Assembly: GCF_024166365.1 (NCBI RefSeq)
Contig: NC_064842.1
Location: 15,037,001 to 15,101,000, forward strand
DNA length: 64,000 nt
DNA from: Elephas maximus indicus
Lineage: Eukaryota; Chordata; Mammalia; Proboscidea; Elephantidae
Direction: 5' to 3'
The translations under genes and the position numbers were made by a program. This document shows positions 44,050-57,525 of this stretch, piece by piece (the first letter of the stretch is position 1; each line of letters begins with the position of its first letter). The notes under the pieces were generated by a model. The model did no database searches and was not told the DNA's origin. It saw nothing but the letters and a program-made list of their open reading frames with translations.

Positions 44050-45425
44050 TCAAAAGAAGAAAAGATACCAAGAAGCAGAAGAATGAAGCAGTTAAAACCA
44101 GCAAAGCTGCAGAGTAGGAGAGAGGGAGGCAAGGAGACAGATCTGATTTTCGTGATACGGTTGCTTAACGCAAACACAGGGGTCTGATGCTGCAAACTCA
44201 AGTCACACTGTAGCCATCAACTCCAGCAGGTTTGCCGATACATCCAATGACAGGGCTAGGCCCCTCTCCTGCTGAATCTTAACTTTACACATTCTGGAAA
44301 CATGTCATGCACATACAGGTTACACTTTATGGTTACACGAGATTGCATGCAGTTCACACAGAATCATTTTGAAGGCACTGGTTGTGCAGCAGGGGCTGCT
44401 GCTTTCTGGCGAGTCCTCCCTAGGCTGGCTTGTAAGTGGTCTTCCTTTTCATTTACTCCTATTTGAAACTTTGGTGCAGAAACCAGGTGCTGTTTGATCC
44501 TACCCTTTCAACTACTTCCACCCTCTCTTCTACGTCCCCGTCTGAAAGGTAGACGCCAAGTTTAGAAAACAGTATTTCCTGATAATAAAATCCTTATTTG
44601 GGTTTTCAAATTATTTGAATCAGGCAGCAATTTGCAATATTTTGCTTTAAAGCCAGAAGTTCCTACCAGTTTCCTTTACTCCTGAATTTAGCAAGGCCCC
44701 CCCAACTGCCCCAAAGTTCCATGAGATAAGCTACACGAGGTTCTGTAGTAATATTCACTAATTCTTAATTATAGTTAAAATATGGCCTTGTACATGTTTA
44801 GGTCACTTTACCTTTTAAGATGTGACTTCAGTAAATGCTGCCTCAGTGGGCTGCCTCTCAGATCCTAAAGGCTATGATAATCGTGCGGGCACACAGGCAC
44901 ACTTCTAGTTCTAAAATTTGGAGCAAAGCAAAATGACACGCGATGCCAAGTCTACACCACGTATACTACGAAAGGCCGGGGCCGTGACGGAACCCTTGGA
45001 CCATAAGAAATTCACCCTTACATTTTATCTACTGTGCTATCCTACTGTATGCTTTTTGGTCTATTCACTTAGTAGGTCTGAAAGAGAAAATGTATTAAAC
45101 ATTCAAAATCTTAGAGTGTAAACTGTGTATGTTGTTCTTGAACCAGAAAGGCTCATTGCTAACTCCCTTGCCCATCAAAAAAACAAAAACATCAAAACAA
45201 AAAAGTGTTCCTGATACTCATTCACGTTGCTCTTTACGACACGCCCGAGGGTCAGCAGAAAGCACAAGGGAACTAGTTTCCATTTAGGTCAAGTAAAAGA
45301 AAAGGTTTTGAAATCTCCTCCTATAGACTAGGCAATGGAAGGCTTTAAAGCGGAGCTGCCAAGGCCCTAGCCCTGCCTGAAGCCTGCTCTGCTCACGGCA
45401 GCACGGGTGCCGCTAACCCCAGCTC

Positions 45426-45448
45426 ACTCTCTCTCTCTCTCTCCCTGC
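45426..45448. repeat. (CT)n microsatellite
   Basis: Run of ct dinucleotides in the presumed ENAH 3'UTR. Confidence 0.8.
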
Positions 45449-45939
45449 CAGAATGAAGATGTCAGTGTTTCTATAATTATAGACCAGAGATGCTTCCTCA
45501 TTCAGTCTTATCAAGCAAACCAAAAAAAGAATTTCAATGAAAATATGTAAATACTGTGATTAAATATTATAGAAATGTTTTGCATCAAATACAGATGTCA
45601 GGATAAAAATTTCTCGCTCACTCCCTCGTTAGAAACACTCTATTTTCCCTGAAAAGAGGGAAAACACACAATGAGGCATGAGCCTCATTGCCAGTGAAAA
45701 ATGAATCCATACACACACACCCCCAATAACTGAAGTAAAAGAATGTCAGCAAAACAGCGCCCATCTTTTCAAATCCCAGACTTTCTATTTCAAACTCCGT
45801 TCATCCCAAGGTACAGTAAGGCTGTCCCAAATGGCATAGAAGAGTCATTCTATCGCAAAAGGGCTGCGATGTGGTCTTTTGGATTAAAAACAAGGAACCC
45901 AGAAGGGATGACAATTTGTATTCTTATATAATAGGAGGA

Positions 45940-46095
45940 GCCCTACTGGCACAGTGGTCAAGCGCCCGGCTGTTAACCAAAAAGTCAGCAGTTCGAATCT
46001 ACCAGCTGCTCCATGGAAACTCTCTGGGGCAGTTCTACTCTGTTCTAGAGGGTCGCTATCAGTCAGAATCAATTTGATGGCATCAGGTTTGGGTT
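45940..46095 (+). repeat. AfroSINE-type SINE
   Basis: Its head is the most tRNA-like of all the copies: 'ggcacagtggtcaagcgccc', 'ggctgttaaccaaaaagtca', 'gcagttcgaatctacc'. The ctgttaacc arm resembles the tRNA-Asn anticodon arm. Confidence 0.92.
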
Positions 46096-46676
46096 TTTTA
46101 AATAAGAAGGGTAAAGAGGGGAGGTAATATTACTCCTTTTCTCCTCCCCAGGACGACAGTAATGAAGTCAGCGACAGCATACCAGGTTTAGGGGATATGA
46201 GAACGCGGAAGGGCATTCTTCACCCAGCTCTACAGAGTCCGCTTATTTTAGAATAGCTCCTTGACCAGAATAGCCAAAATGACTTTCAGTCACTGAAACA
46301 TCAACATTGAAGCATGGATGGGTCTCAGGTGATCCTATTACCCTCTTTGGAGCTGAGTGAAGTTTCTGCATGGTGGTGTGCACTTCCAGGTGGAGGGCGG
46401 TGCCCAGGGAAGGATGCACTGACGCTCCCTAGGGACACCCAGTGCACACTGTAAAAGCTCATGAATGATGCAAATGGAGCTGGGCAGCAGACCAACACAC
46501 TGGCTAGTATGTATACAACACCAATTACTTCAAATGAGCATCCCATTTTTTCTTACTGTTCACACCTAGGACAAATGTTACTCAGTGAATAAGGTCTAAG
46601 ATTTAAAACCAATTAAATGCTGCATTTAAAGTGGCAAACAAGTAGACTAAAGAAATAAAGTTTTCTTTCAGAAAAT

Positions 46677-46893
46677 ACTATCTCAAATAACCAAAAAAAA
46701 AAAAAAAAAGAAAAGCCATATCTCTTGCCGTCAAGTTGATTCCAGCTCATAGCAACCCTATAGGACAAAACAAAACTACCTTGGAAGCCTAGGAGCTTCC
46801 AAGGAGTGCCTGGTGGATTCGAACTGCTGACCTTTTGGTTAGCAGCCGTAGCACTTAACCACTATGCCACCAGGGTTTTCACTATCTCAAATA
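46677..46893 (-). repeat. AfroSINE-type SINE with perfect 13-bp target-site duplication
   Basis: actatctcaaata flanks the element at 46677-46689 and 46881-46893. The copy starts with an A-run and ends 'ccactatgccaccagggttt'. Confidence 0.93.
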
Positions 46894-47039
46894 CCCAGTA
46901 AAACCAGTACCGTCGAGTCGGTTCCGACTCATAGCAACCCTATAGGACAGAATAGAACTGCCCCATAGAGTTTCCAAGGAGCGCCTGGCGGATTTGAACT
47001 GCCAACCCTTTGGTTAGCAGCCGTAGCACTTAACAAATA
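46894..47039 (-). repeat. AfroSINE-type SINE, head-truncated, inserted next to the previous copy
   Basis: Runs from 'ccagtaccgtcgagtcggtt' to 'agccgtagcacttaa'. The short word caaata borders it (46888-46893 and 47034-47039), so both SINEs appear to have used the same A-rich target. Confidence 0.88.
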
Positions 47040-47370
47040 ACTACCCCCAAAATTCAATTTTAGCAATTGAAAACTTGTAATGAGGACCCATGGAACATCT
47101 ACAATAAGGGCCTCAAATTTAAAATTCCTGGCCCAGGCCTTAAACTCCCACCCCCTCAGTGACAAAGCAGCAGAATGGAAAATGATGTCTAGATTTTAAT
47201 ACTGTTTTCTTCTGAACATTTCAACCTTTCCAATTACTTTTCTCAGAGATAAATATTCCCCTCCCTGAAACTTTTCATAACAGTGACTACCAGCCCTTCA
47301 AGAGCTGTAGCTGAGGTGTAGAACTGGCTTAGGTTCACACAAATTCAACACACCTAACTTTCACTTGGAA

Positions 47371-47552
47371 TCCCAGGGTGGTGCAAAGAGTTAACAGCAC
47401 TTGGCTGCTAACTTAAAGACCGGTGGTTCGAGTCCACCCAGAGGCATTTTTGAGGAAAATCAGCCACTGACAATCCTATGGAGCACAGTTTTTCTCTGAT
47501 ACATGAGGTCACCAAGAAGCAGAGCTGACTCACCAACTACTGGTTTACCAGC
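47371..47552 (+). repeat. AfroSINE-type SINE (longer body subtype)
   Basis: 'gtggtgcaaagagttaacag', 'ggtggttcgagtccacccag', 'gagctgactcaccaactact'. Confidence 0.88.
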
Positions 47553-47741
47553 TAACTTTCGGTCTGATGCCCAATCATCAGCACAGGGTTGCTCTGCAGC
47601 TACAGCAATCAGAAAAAAAAAAAAGGGGAGGGGGGCTCTAAATTACACCGCTGAATCTATCTACCACCAAGAATAGACAAAGCTCAAACCTGAATGTACA
47701 GATTTAGGGAAACTCGGTAACGTTTTGATTATCTACACCAT

Positions 47742-47890
47742 GGTGGGGCAGCAGTTAAGAGCTCGGCTGCTAACCAAAAGGATGGCAGTTCAAATCCACC
47801 AGCCACTCCTTGGAAGCGCTACATGGCAGTTCTACTCTGTCCTATAGGGTCACTATGAGTCAGACTCAGCCTGATGGTAAAAGGGTTTAT
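47742..47890 (+). repeat. AfroSINE-type SINE
   Basis: 'gcagcagttaagagctcggc', 'tgctaaccaaaaggatggca', 'cctatagggtcactatgagt'. Confidence 0.9.
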
Positions 47891-48577
47891 GCCACGGCCA
47901 GAACAAAATCAAGTCCTTACCAAAGTTCGACCTGGCAATGACAAAATCCTAAACTGAGATTTCTCACTTAAGATTTAAATGGAACAAGTTGAAAACTTTT
48001 TAAAATATGCTTTTAGACTTTAAGAGTCCTAGAGGTTCCACAAGACGTGACTAAGGACGTGGAATGCTAGATTAGGGACAGATCTTAAAACCCTTCTGTG
48101 GCTGCGTAGTCCTTTCATATGGTTACAATATCGTATACTTTAAACCTAAGCAAAGAACCTCCTTCCTCAGGGTCTACAGATGGGAATGGAAACTTTTGGA
48201 CCTGATAGAGAATTTTACAAACGTTTCTGAATGTCTTGCTTCAGAATGGGTACACACATTTTATGTTCAGGAATAAAAGACACTGGTCTTACTTTGAAAT
48301 TTGACTAATACTGAAGTGATACTGATTTCCTTCACATTTAAAGCAAACTCCTTAAAAATACCCCTTAACGTAAACACCTATCAGTGTAAATTTCTCTTCT
48401 TCTAAGTGCTACCTTCTACGTAATCCAAGGTAGGACCTGCATACTCTTCTATGTTCTAAAGCCTTCTTAAAGAAAAACATTGACAACCTAAAACAAACCC
48501 AAAACATTATTCACTGCCTGTATTAGTGATTTATTTTTATATACTTAAAAACTCTGTTACCTTTCGCTAAAAGAGAT

Positions 48578-48765
48578 GAGCTGTGTGGTACAGTGGTTAA
48601 ACGCTCAACTGCTAACCAAAAGTCTGCAGTTCAAACCCACCAGCCGCTCTGAGGGAGAAAGATGTGCTCCCACAAGGATCTGCAGCCTATGGGACAGTTC
48701 TACTCTGTTCTATAGTATCGCTATGAGTCGGAATCAACTCAACAGCAATGTTTTTTTGGGGGGGG
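48578..48765 (+). repeat. AfroSINE-type SINE
   Basis: 'gtggtacagtggttaaacgc', 'ctgctaaccaaaagtctgca', 'tcggaatcaactcaacagca', then a T/G-run. Confidence 0.9.
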
Positions 48766-49325
48766 GAGCGTTGCTCAAGAACTCTTTCTTGGAGTTTAAC
48801 GGGAAAAATTAAATCTGGGAACATGATAAACCTTGAGGCCGTCATCTGTATACAGATGTTTTGTTATGGAATACACGCAGTCTAGCAAACAGTCCTCCAG
48901 CGTAATCTGTTTTTCTAGTATTGTTTTATTAAAATGGAAAGTTGTATTCTATTGGTGAGAGAATTTCTCTGCTGAGAAGTTTGAACTTAGTGACCAGCTA
49001 AGTAGTATATTTGAGTTTCCTAACTACTAGAAGTTATATGCCTTAAAACACTGAGATAAAAGAAGAGCACTTTCAGATGGTGTATTCTCCTTACTCTCAG
49101 CTGTCTACCTGGGCCCTTGATTTTCTCCCTCTAGCGTTTCTCTTCTTTATGAGAGAAGCTTCTAGAGGCTCCTCTATTCATTTTCTCAGTACTTAGGACC
49201 TAGGGTGCTGCTCGGTGTTTGTGATCTTTTAAACTCTTAACTGAGGTTTTACCTTTATTCTGTGTGAAACTAATCAGAAGTATTTGAGGTCTACTGTATC
49301 AACGGCAACACGTTTACGTGCCTTG

Positions 49326-49472
49326 AAGGACCCCTGGTGACACAGTGGTTAAGAGCTTGGCAGTTTGAATCTACCAGCCACTCCTTGGAAACTTTTGGGG
49401 CAGTTCTGTTCCTTCCTACTGGGTCGCAATGAGTCAGAATTGACTCAATGGCACCCAACAACAGCAGCGACA
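49326..49472 (+). repeat. AfroSINE-type SINE, head partly deleted
   Basis: 'tggtgacacagtggttaaga', then directly 'gcttggcagtttgaatctac' (the ctgctaacc arm is missing), tail 'ggcacccaacaacagcagcg'. Confidence 0.88.
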
Positions 49473-52255
49473 CGTCCTTATGTAGCCAAAGATATCTACA
49501 ACAATTTTGTTCATTCAGATTCATGAAGGTTTCTTATGAATACTTCCAAGTTTTGACTTCAAAAGTATCTAAATTTATAGTGAATGGCTTTTTAGTGAAA
49601 AATCAGAGGTATTAAGCATCAGTGGTTTCAATGGGCCCTTAGAATCCCTCTTCATTCTTACCCCTTTGGGAAGATGCAGTGATAACTAAGTCATCTTTCT
49701 ATTAACGTAAATGGTACTATCAGGGACAGGTGTGGGCTTCTGCAGTGAGCTGTGCAGTAAATGTCTTTAGGAAAGCAGATTTTATGAGAGCTACCTAAAG
49801 CAATTAAGAGCTTCTGGAGAGTTCCTTCACACTGCTTTATATGATGCCATTTTTATGATTATAATTCACAGGATTTAAAGGGTAATGGGGTTACGAAGTT
49901 ACGATGACTACAAAATACAATCAGAGAGACCCTGTGGCATACCTTTGTAGACTGTGCTTCATGAGGTAACACCACTTAGAATTTAAAAACCAATTCTTCA
50001 CGATGGCACAGAGAGGACGTGCAAGTTTAGGAGATGTATAAACACGTTATAGCTAGGCAAATTTAAAAGGTTACCGTCTATTCATTCATTTTTGAATGAG
50101 AAGTGACTTTCAGTTTGTAGACAAACATTTTGATTTACATATGAAGACAAGCAAGCACCTGAGACAGGCCAGAGAAAAAAACCTCGTGATAGTTTTAGAA
50201 CTGTGGACTGTGTAATGGGTGTAAACGTGGATGAATGACAGGAACACACATTCCATGAGGGGAAGAAAATGGAAGGAAAAAAACAAAGATTGTTGTCCCT
50301 CTAATGAAAACATTAGTATTTTAAAATGAAACGCGACCTTCATTACTTGCTAATGCCCATTCCCATACAATGTCCTTGACCTGCAAACTCTATAAAGAAA
50401 AATTCTAACCGCGTGAATTAGTTTAAGTATCTGACTATATTGCAGAACAAAACGGAGTAAAATTTAAAATTTTTCCTTCTCTTGACTACAGGACTAAGAC
50501 ACTGTGTCAAGCTAGGCTGAGAGAAACTAAGAACAACATACAGAGATCACTGAACAGTTATTTCAAACCAAAGGCAGATACATTAATTTTCACACATTCT
50601 CTTTGTATACATTACTTAAGTATTCATGAACTTTAGGAAATATTTCTTTAAAGAATAGTGAAGCAATATGTAAACCTTGAGAAGTAGTGAAGTCGTGGAC
50701 ATTAAAAAGTGTTTTTCACATTCAATATAACATTTTTAGAACCAAGAAATGATTTCAGGAGATTATCTAAGTGTCACAAACAAGCAACATGTATGTACTG
50801 CAATTTTATTTCAATCGCACAAACGAAGTTAGCGTGTAGGAAACTTAAATGAAACAGTACGGTAAAAATCGCAGAGAACTGGAAAAAAAAAACTAAAAAG
50901 GAAGTACACCTAAAGCATGAGAATTCAACATTCATTAGTGTTTCATTTTCAGTTTTGATTGACACTTGATGCTTGCAAATTTTTAAACAAACTTTTAAAT
51001 CATGATGACTATTCTGAAGAGATTTCAGCACCAGCACTAAGATTTGTACATTCAGTTTGTTTGCAATTGACTCGTTAGCCACTGACAGAGTGTAGAGTAC
51101 AGGTTTGTCACAGGTCAGATCACAGTGTTGAGGAAAGCAGTGCTTCCTGTAATTGGGAAGGATCCCCCAAGCTGCACTCAGCTTAAGACATCCAAGGTAC
51201 AAACGCACAGAAACCATCAGGATAATATGGGTCCAGGGACAGAGTTTTGATCATCAGGGAAATAACTTAAGCTTCTGTTTCCAATTCATTTACTGAAATC
51301 TCTTAACAATAATACAACTGTCATGTATGACAGCAAATGTATACAGTAACTCAATCAAACTTCTCAGAAAGAACACATTGAGAGATCTGGGATACTAATG
51401 CAAAACGGTGGAAAATACAGTGTGATTCAACACTGGTTCTTTGTTGTCACTGTACACAGGACATCGTGTTAACATTAGACCAAGGCACAAAACGTTTAGT
51501 GCGTAAACCAGTTCCTTTTAAGATCTAGCATTTTATTGTAGTCTTTATCTTTCTTTGGACCACTTGTACCCAGTACTCTACCCTACTACAGACTACCTCG
51601 CTTAAGCAACAAAAGCGGCTTCCGACCAGATTTATAGGGGACATAACCGTTCGTATCTCGTCAGTGTCTGTATAACCAGAAATACAATAATAAAGATGAA
51701 AATGCCTCCTATTTCTTTTAGAAAACAGTATTTTTATAAGCTTGCTGCATCTTTAATTCCTTTACTACTATTGCATGACAATGAACAGTGGCTAGAAAAA
51801 AGAACTTTATACTTGAATTATGATAGCTCATCCATCACAGTTTCATCTTAAAATGAAGTTTCTACAGAAACAGGAACTATTCTAACAAGGAAAAGAATTC
51901 CCTCATTCAAATCTCTTTGAAGTGGTAACAGCTGCAATACGGCAGCATTTAGAAAACTCTGCTATCAACAAAAGCTACTGTCTAATGAACCAAGATGTAA
52001 GAAATCTAGAAAGCCAATGAAAATGGATTATTTCTTCAAAACTTTAGTAAAACTTCTGATAAAGAGTCCAAAGCAAACGTGGCACTTATAGCAACTCAAG
52101 CATTAATCAAGATGGAGAGCCTGGAGAGTTTCTGATTTTCTAAATTTTCCAAAAAGCTGTAATTGCAACATATAGTATTTCTCCCCTATTTTAATCTTAC
52201 CAGTTTCAAAGAAAAGAAAAGGGAGCAGATCAGGTATCCACATATACTCTGTTGC

Positions 52256-52282
52256 ACACGCACACACACATACACACACACG
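52256..52282. repeat. (CA)n microsatellite
   Basis: Imperfect ca repeat with cg and ta interruptions. Confidence 0.85.
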
Positions 52283-53371
52283 GTGGTGAGGAGAGTATCT
52301 AACTCCTTCTCCCTACCCCCTAAGTCTCACTTTATCTATTTAAAAAAAATTATGCAGAACTCCCTTAACTTAATGATTTCTGTGACTTTAACTGCTGCCA
52401 TCATTGTTATTTCTCTTCTCTCAACACAACATTCAAAAGCAGTTTCAGTCAGGAGCATGCACCTGAACACCTGGATAACTGCAGGGGCATGTGGGTAATA
52501 GTAACTGCCAGATTCAGTGATCAAACTTTTGAGTCACAAGGTATACTTCTCGTGAAGCTCGGAATCAAGTTTCAGGTCATTGAGATTACTGAAGTTAGAC
52601 TACAGATAGCCGAAGACATGATGTAAAAGATTAAGTACTCGGTTTTGTTAACGTATTTACCAATTAGAGTCACAAAAGACTTCTCATTATTATTCATGCA
52701 AGTAATTGAGAAAAAGATAGTGCAGATATTAACTTTAAATAAAAAGTTATTCCTTCCCTTCCTCCCGCTCCCCTAGACTCTACAAAATGTTTTCCCTGGG
52801 ACTCAGCTTTGAAAAGCTCACTACCTATTAGTGTGACATGCATTATAGTCTGCAATTAAAAAAGCTAGTTTTGTGGTGATTGTAATTACATTATAAAAAT
52901 GTCCACATGCATAATCTAAAAAAGGCTGAAAACCTACAGTAAATCTACAATATATTGTTTTACATTTGACCACTGGTTTGTGTTACATAGGAGTCATAGA
53001 TTTGGTAAAAGCATTGTAACAATTTAGGAAGGCATCTAAATCTTTAAGTTCTGGATGAATTTTATGTTTTAATCTACAAAATTGCATGAAGGCTAACTTG
53101 AGAGGCTTCCTATCATCTAAAATTCCTCAAGCTGAACATATCATTTTCAGGACACTTTCTTATAAATATCACCCTTTGAAAACACACATAATTTCATTTG
53201 TTCCACATTTTCTGATTGTAACCTATCCAGGGCTGATCTCAGTTATTCCTGGAATATCAAATATGATAGGAAGACAAACCTGAGAGAAACATTTACAATA
53301 GCGTAATTTGCTAAATTCTTCATCAGCGCTCTCTGGGGGGGAAAAAAAAAACTTGTTAAACCTTTCTGTTC

Positions 53372-53377
53372 TTTATT
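53372..53377 (-). terminator. ENAH: Candidate proximal ENAH poly(A) signal
   Basis: AATAAA on the minus strand, 364 bases past the stop codon. It would give a short 3'UTR isoform if used. Confidence 0.4.
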
Positions 53378-53740
53378 TTAGCAATGGATTGTGTAAAATG
53401 TGCGATTTTATCTTGACATGAAAATATTTTAATGTACTGTGATCTCGCCTGACAGGTATAGTATTTTCTGCATAACTGTTACAGAAACTCTTACATGAAG
53501 ACTGTCTTTCCTTCTGCTGTAAAGGTCAGAAAAAAGCAGCACACTAGAAGGGAAATAGCTTATCGCCAGAGTGATATGTCTGAAGGCTTTCAAAATCGGT
53601 TGGTTTTTCCCTCCTTCCAACTGTCTGTTTCCACGTTCTTCTTACAGTTCACGAACTGTAGGGGCTCGTTGTTAACAGTTGTTGTTTTGGGGTATTTCTT
53701 TTCTTCAGATTAAAGTCCTGTCTCTCCTTAGTTTGTTTCT

Positions 53741-53778
53741 CTATGCAGTATTTGACTTGCTCAGTTCCTGCCTGATTG
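53741..53778 (-). CDS. ENAH: ENAH terminal coding exon with stop codon
   Basis: The 38 coding bases complete a split Ala codon and encode IRQELSKSNTA followed by TAG (53741-53743). The acceptor is ...TCTACCCAG, with AG at 53779-53780. The peptide equals the known Mena C-terminus, the last turns of the right-handed tetramerisation coiled coil. The same exon continues as the 3'UTR. Phase fits the preceding exon, which ends with the first base (G) of the GCA codon. Confidence 0.95.
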
Positions 53779-54332
53779 CTGGGTAGAAAAGAAAAGTACA
53801 GAAAGTAAGTATCATGATAAGGTAAAACAAATGAGCGAATTATTCTCAAGCAACCTTAAGGGCTGTATTCAAACTTGAATTAAGAAAAAGACTTGGCATC
53901 TTTCACAGCATATATCGTTGCTTTCTTATTATTAAGAGGAATATTAATTCTGTATATGTGTATTAATTTAGTCACCCTTTTAGAACAGTGTAGAAACATG
54001 AATCCTATGGGCTCAATAACAAGAGGGCGGTGGGATGGCTGAGCGGAGGTAACCTTCAGAATGACCTGTTCACCTGGTCTTCCCTTTAGCACTGCTCCAC
54101 ACCTGGAACTGGAGGGTGCTGTTTATCCCTAATTTCACACCCAGTTTCCACTGTACGAAGGAGATAGCATTTTCTGACACCAGACACAAACTGCAGAGCA
54201 GGATACTACAGGAAACTGTTCTAGGCCCTCGAGTAAGGAACTGGGTATTTCTTAATTTACCGGCATTTTCTTTGAAGTGGTTATTCTTACACATTATTTT
54301 AAAGGAACAGCAAATCTGATTTAGATACTCAC

Positions 54333-54390
54333 CATCGATGAGCTCTTCTTTGAGTTTTGTTAATTCTTTTCTCATTTCATCTAAAATATC
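54333..54390 (-). CDS. ENAH: ENAH exon, tetramerisation coiled coil
   Basis: 58 nt between acceptor TTTCAG and donor GTGAGT. It encodes DILDEMRKELTKLKEELID plus the first base of Ala. This is the core of EVH2 block C, by which Ena/VASP proteins form tetramers and stay on growing actin filament ends. A run of ten C's sits upstream of the acceptor on the sense strand. The intron to the next exon is 554 bp. Confidence 0.96.
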
Positions 54391-56880
54391 CTGAAATATC
54401 GGGGGGGGGGACCCACATTAGAAATGCTGAAAAGCAAAATGTTGCTGAAAAGATTACTGCTGATATAAAATTTTATGAATGTGAAAAAGGAGGTGTGGCT
54501 TTTGCGTCTCAGTCACAATTCTATGTCTTGAAACACTAGCCCTGGTAAATTTTTATTACTCTCCCCTGTTGATATAAACCCTATCTCTACTTACTCTAGA
54601 CTACCAAGATAGAAAACAGAACGCTTTCTAAACACACTGTTCTCAACTAGTGAACGTTAAGGTTCAGATACGTTCTACAAAAGTTCACAGCTCTGCTTTC
54701 CATCTGTCCTCTGGTGCCAGTCTCAGAGATGATGTATAAAAAAAAAGCTGCAAGGAAGAAGGGTAAATTGGACAGTCAGCTCTTGGCAAATCTGTCATCT
54801 GATTTGAAGTGTGGGGGTAAGTCGTAAAACTAAAGTCTAGAATTAAAAGGGTCCTTGTCTTTCAAACTATGTTTCAAGAAGTTGCAGGACTCTCTCGGAG
54901 GGGCCTTCGCAGCTGCCCCATGAGTGGAAAAGCAGGGAGTAGACCCTTCCGCACCTGCACTGTCCAGTACGACAGCCACCAGCCACAGGTACTAAGCACC
55001 TGAAATGCGGCTGGTCTGAAGTGAAATGTGCAGGAAGTGTGAGGCACAGCCAGACTGCAAAGATTTAGTATGAAGAACAGAATGTAAAGTATCTATCTCA
55101 TTAATAATTTTACAATACTGATTACACACTGAAGTGATATTATTTTCGATATATTGGGTTAAACAGAGTAAAATTAATTTCAGCTGTTTCTTTTTACTTT
55201 TTAAATGTGAAGACTAGAAAATCTTTAATTACCTTATTTTCTATTGAGCAGTGATGCTCTGGACTCTCCTTCAACAAAAACCGCCCCATCTTTATATATA
55301 TTTCACATAATCTCTACTTATAAATACAATTAGAAATAATGGGCATACCCCCTCCCCATTAGAAAGTTACCACAAACTCTGTAAGATCAAAGCTAAAAGG
55401 ACTAGGACATGCAGTGCAATTTTTGTTGGTAAAAATAACAGCTCTCCTTGGTGGGGATTAGGCTCAGTTACGGGATTTTCTTTAATACTGCACACTTCAG
55501 ATAATATGAAATTGTTCTGTGTTGAGATCCTTTAAAAAAAGGTTTTGTTTAAAATCAGGTCGAAACTATCAATTTCAATTAGTTTAATTACTCCATTTAC
55601 CGATGAGGAAACTGAGGCATGTGAAGTTACTGTATGGCCTCTGGAACTAACAGATACCCTTACTCAAATGAAACTTAAAACCATCCCCAAAATCAAATCT
55701 ATTCCTCTCTTCATTACTTCAGACACCAAGAATTTACTATATTTTAAATGTGTTCTAATGTGCTGCTTTCTGTCTTTTTTTAATGAAATCCGCATTTATT
55801 ACAGAGGAAAACAACAGCTTGAGTATCAGTGACCACAGCTTCCTTTAAAAAAGTCAGCTTTAAATAAACACTTTTTGTTTAAAGGCGATTAAAGGCTTGG
55901 AAACAAAGTTAGTGCATCAACCCTACTGTCGACTAAATGTGACTCAGTAATGACAATCTCCAAAACAACAGAAATGAACAGAATTCGTATTACATAACTC
56001 AATCTGACTTTTCAAACAGCTTTGCACTATAAAAACTAGGTTTATTGGAAATTATTGCTAGTATTTCTCTCTTTAATTTCTATATAAGTTTAATTTTGAA
56101 CTCATGTTATTGCAGTTATTTTTTGGTCTCTTTCTGAGCCCCATTCAAACATTTCCTAGCATTTTTTAAAATGAATTAACAGAATGGGAAAAACATGGGC
56201 TTTGTAAACAGATCAGGGTTCTGATTCTGACTCAACCACTCACTCGGCTATGAGACTCTGGGTGTATAATGGGACGTCTCTGACCACAAGTGTGCAGAAT
56301 ACGCGTCTAAGCACTGTACTATATGGATACTACGAGGACCAGGGGACAGTATCATGCTAAGAACCTAGCCCGGCAATTAAGTCTATCAGATATTCAGTAC
56401 ATGATTGTTTAATTACTATATATTTTTTATTTTTACATATTTGATATTTATTTTCTGGCACTATTCTTAAGTTCAGGGTAAGAAGATGAGGAGTAAAATT
56501 TTCTTTTCAGACCCATCTGTACACCAATAATAGTTTTACTAGCATGCACTGGTTTCAATTTAGAATCTTTTTCACACTATTTAAAAAAAAAAAAAAAAAA
56601 CCTCTTCTGGGAATAAAATTTTTAAGTTCATAATCTATCACCTGCAGCCACCATTACTCTTCACTCTTTTTTTTTTGAGCATGTAGGTATTACATGTAAT
56701 GCACACGCATTCAAAATATGGACAGCATCTTTCTTTTTTTTAATTGAGCTCACTGTACGCATTGTTTTGTTACCATCCGATTCACCTAACTTGGCCAGGC
56801 GCTCACAGTTCACTGTTAAGTATCTATCAGAGTTGTAACGTCCTGATGGCAGAGCCCCCACTGTGTAACTGTGTGTGGTT

Positions 56881-57046
56881 GGTGTCAGCTGCTGTTGAGT
56901 AGATTCTGACTCAGGACGACCCCACGTGTGTAGAGCAGAACTGTGCCTCACAGGACTTTCAAGGCTGTGACCTTTCGGAAGTAGATCGCCATCAGCCCTG
57001 TCTTCTGAGGCACCTCTGGGTGGGTTCAAACAATCAACCCTGTGGC
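56881..57046 (-). repeat. AfroSINE-type SINE in ENAH intron
   Basis: Antisense relative to the plus strand: 'gctgctgttgagtagattct', 'ttcaaggctgtgacctttcg', 'tctgaggcacctctgggtgg'. It is in sense orientation with ENAH. Confidence 0.85.
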
Positions 57047-57525
57047 CAGTATAACTCTATGCTTCTATAGTATTATTTTAGCATAAATTCCTGGAAGTGA
57101 AATTGCTGGGTTCCAAGAAGAAAATTTATTTAAGGCTTTTGAATTGTTTCCCAAACTGCCCTTCAGAAAGCACTATAAGTATACAGGAGCGCCATTTCTT
57201 GCCAAAATCATTTTTTGGTTTATTTTTGCCCATTTGTTAAGTAAAAAGCAGGGAGCCCATTGTTTTTTTAACAATTGTACACCAGACGCAAGAGTGAAAT
57301 TTTTATACGATATCATCAAACAATGGTTCCCTCACCGTCTACCAATGTTGGAAATGTGGGTTTGCAAAAATAACTCAAAACTAACGCCACAGTTTAATTT
57401 GTATAAAGATATTCCAGCTGTATGTTCTTTTCAAATACAATCATGATCCAAGCCAAAAATATGCATAAGAGGTATTTTAAAAAGAAACAAGTACAAATAA
57501 AGGAAAGTTGCTATTGAACGCATAC

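Larger units (their letters stand above)
44020..53740 (-). other. ENAH: Probable long 3'UTR of ENAH
   Basis: A 9.7-kb A+T-rich stretch without coding potential follows the ENAH stop codon. Mammalian ENAH transcripts are known to carry a multi-kilobase 3'UTR. Minus-strand AATAAA signals lie at 53372-53377 (proximal), 51532-51537, 50805-50810 and 44044-44049 (the most distal one before the sequence changes character), so alternative polyadenylation is plausible. Seven or so SINEs occupy its distal half (45.9-49.5 kb) and none its proximal 4.2 kb. The true distal end is inferred, not shown. Confidence 0.55.

Noticed and set aside
50774-51217. 147-codon minus-strand open frame downstream of ENAH
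   Set aside because: Lies in the presumed 3'UTR, Leu/Phe-rich, no domain and no acceptor linking it to ENAH.
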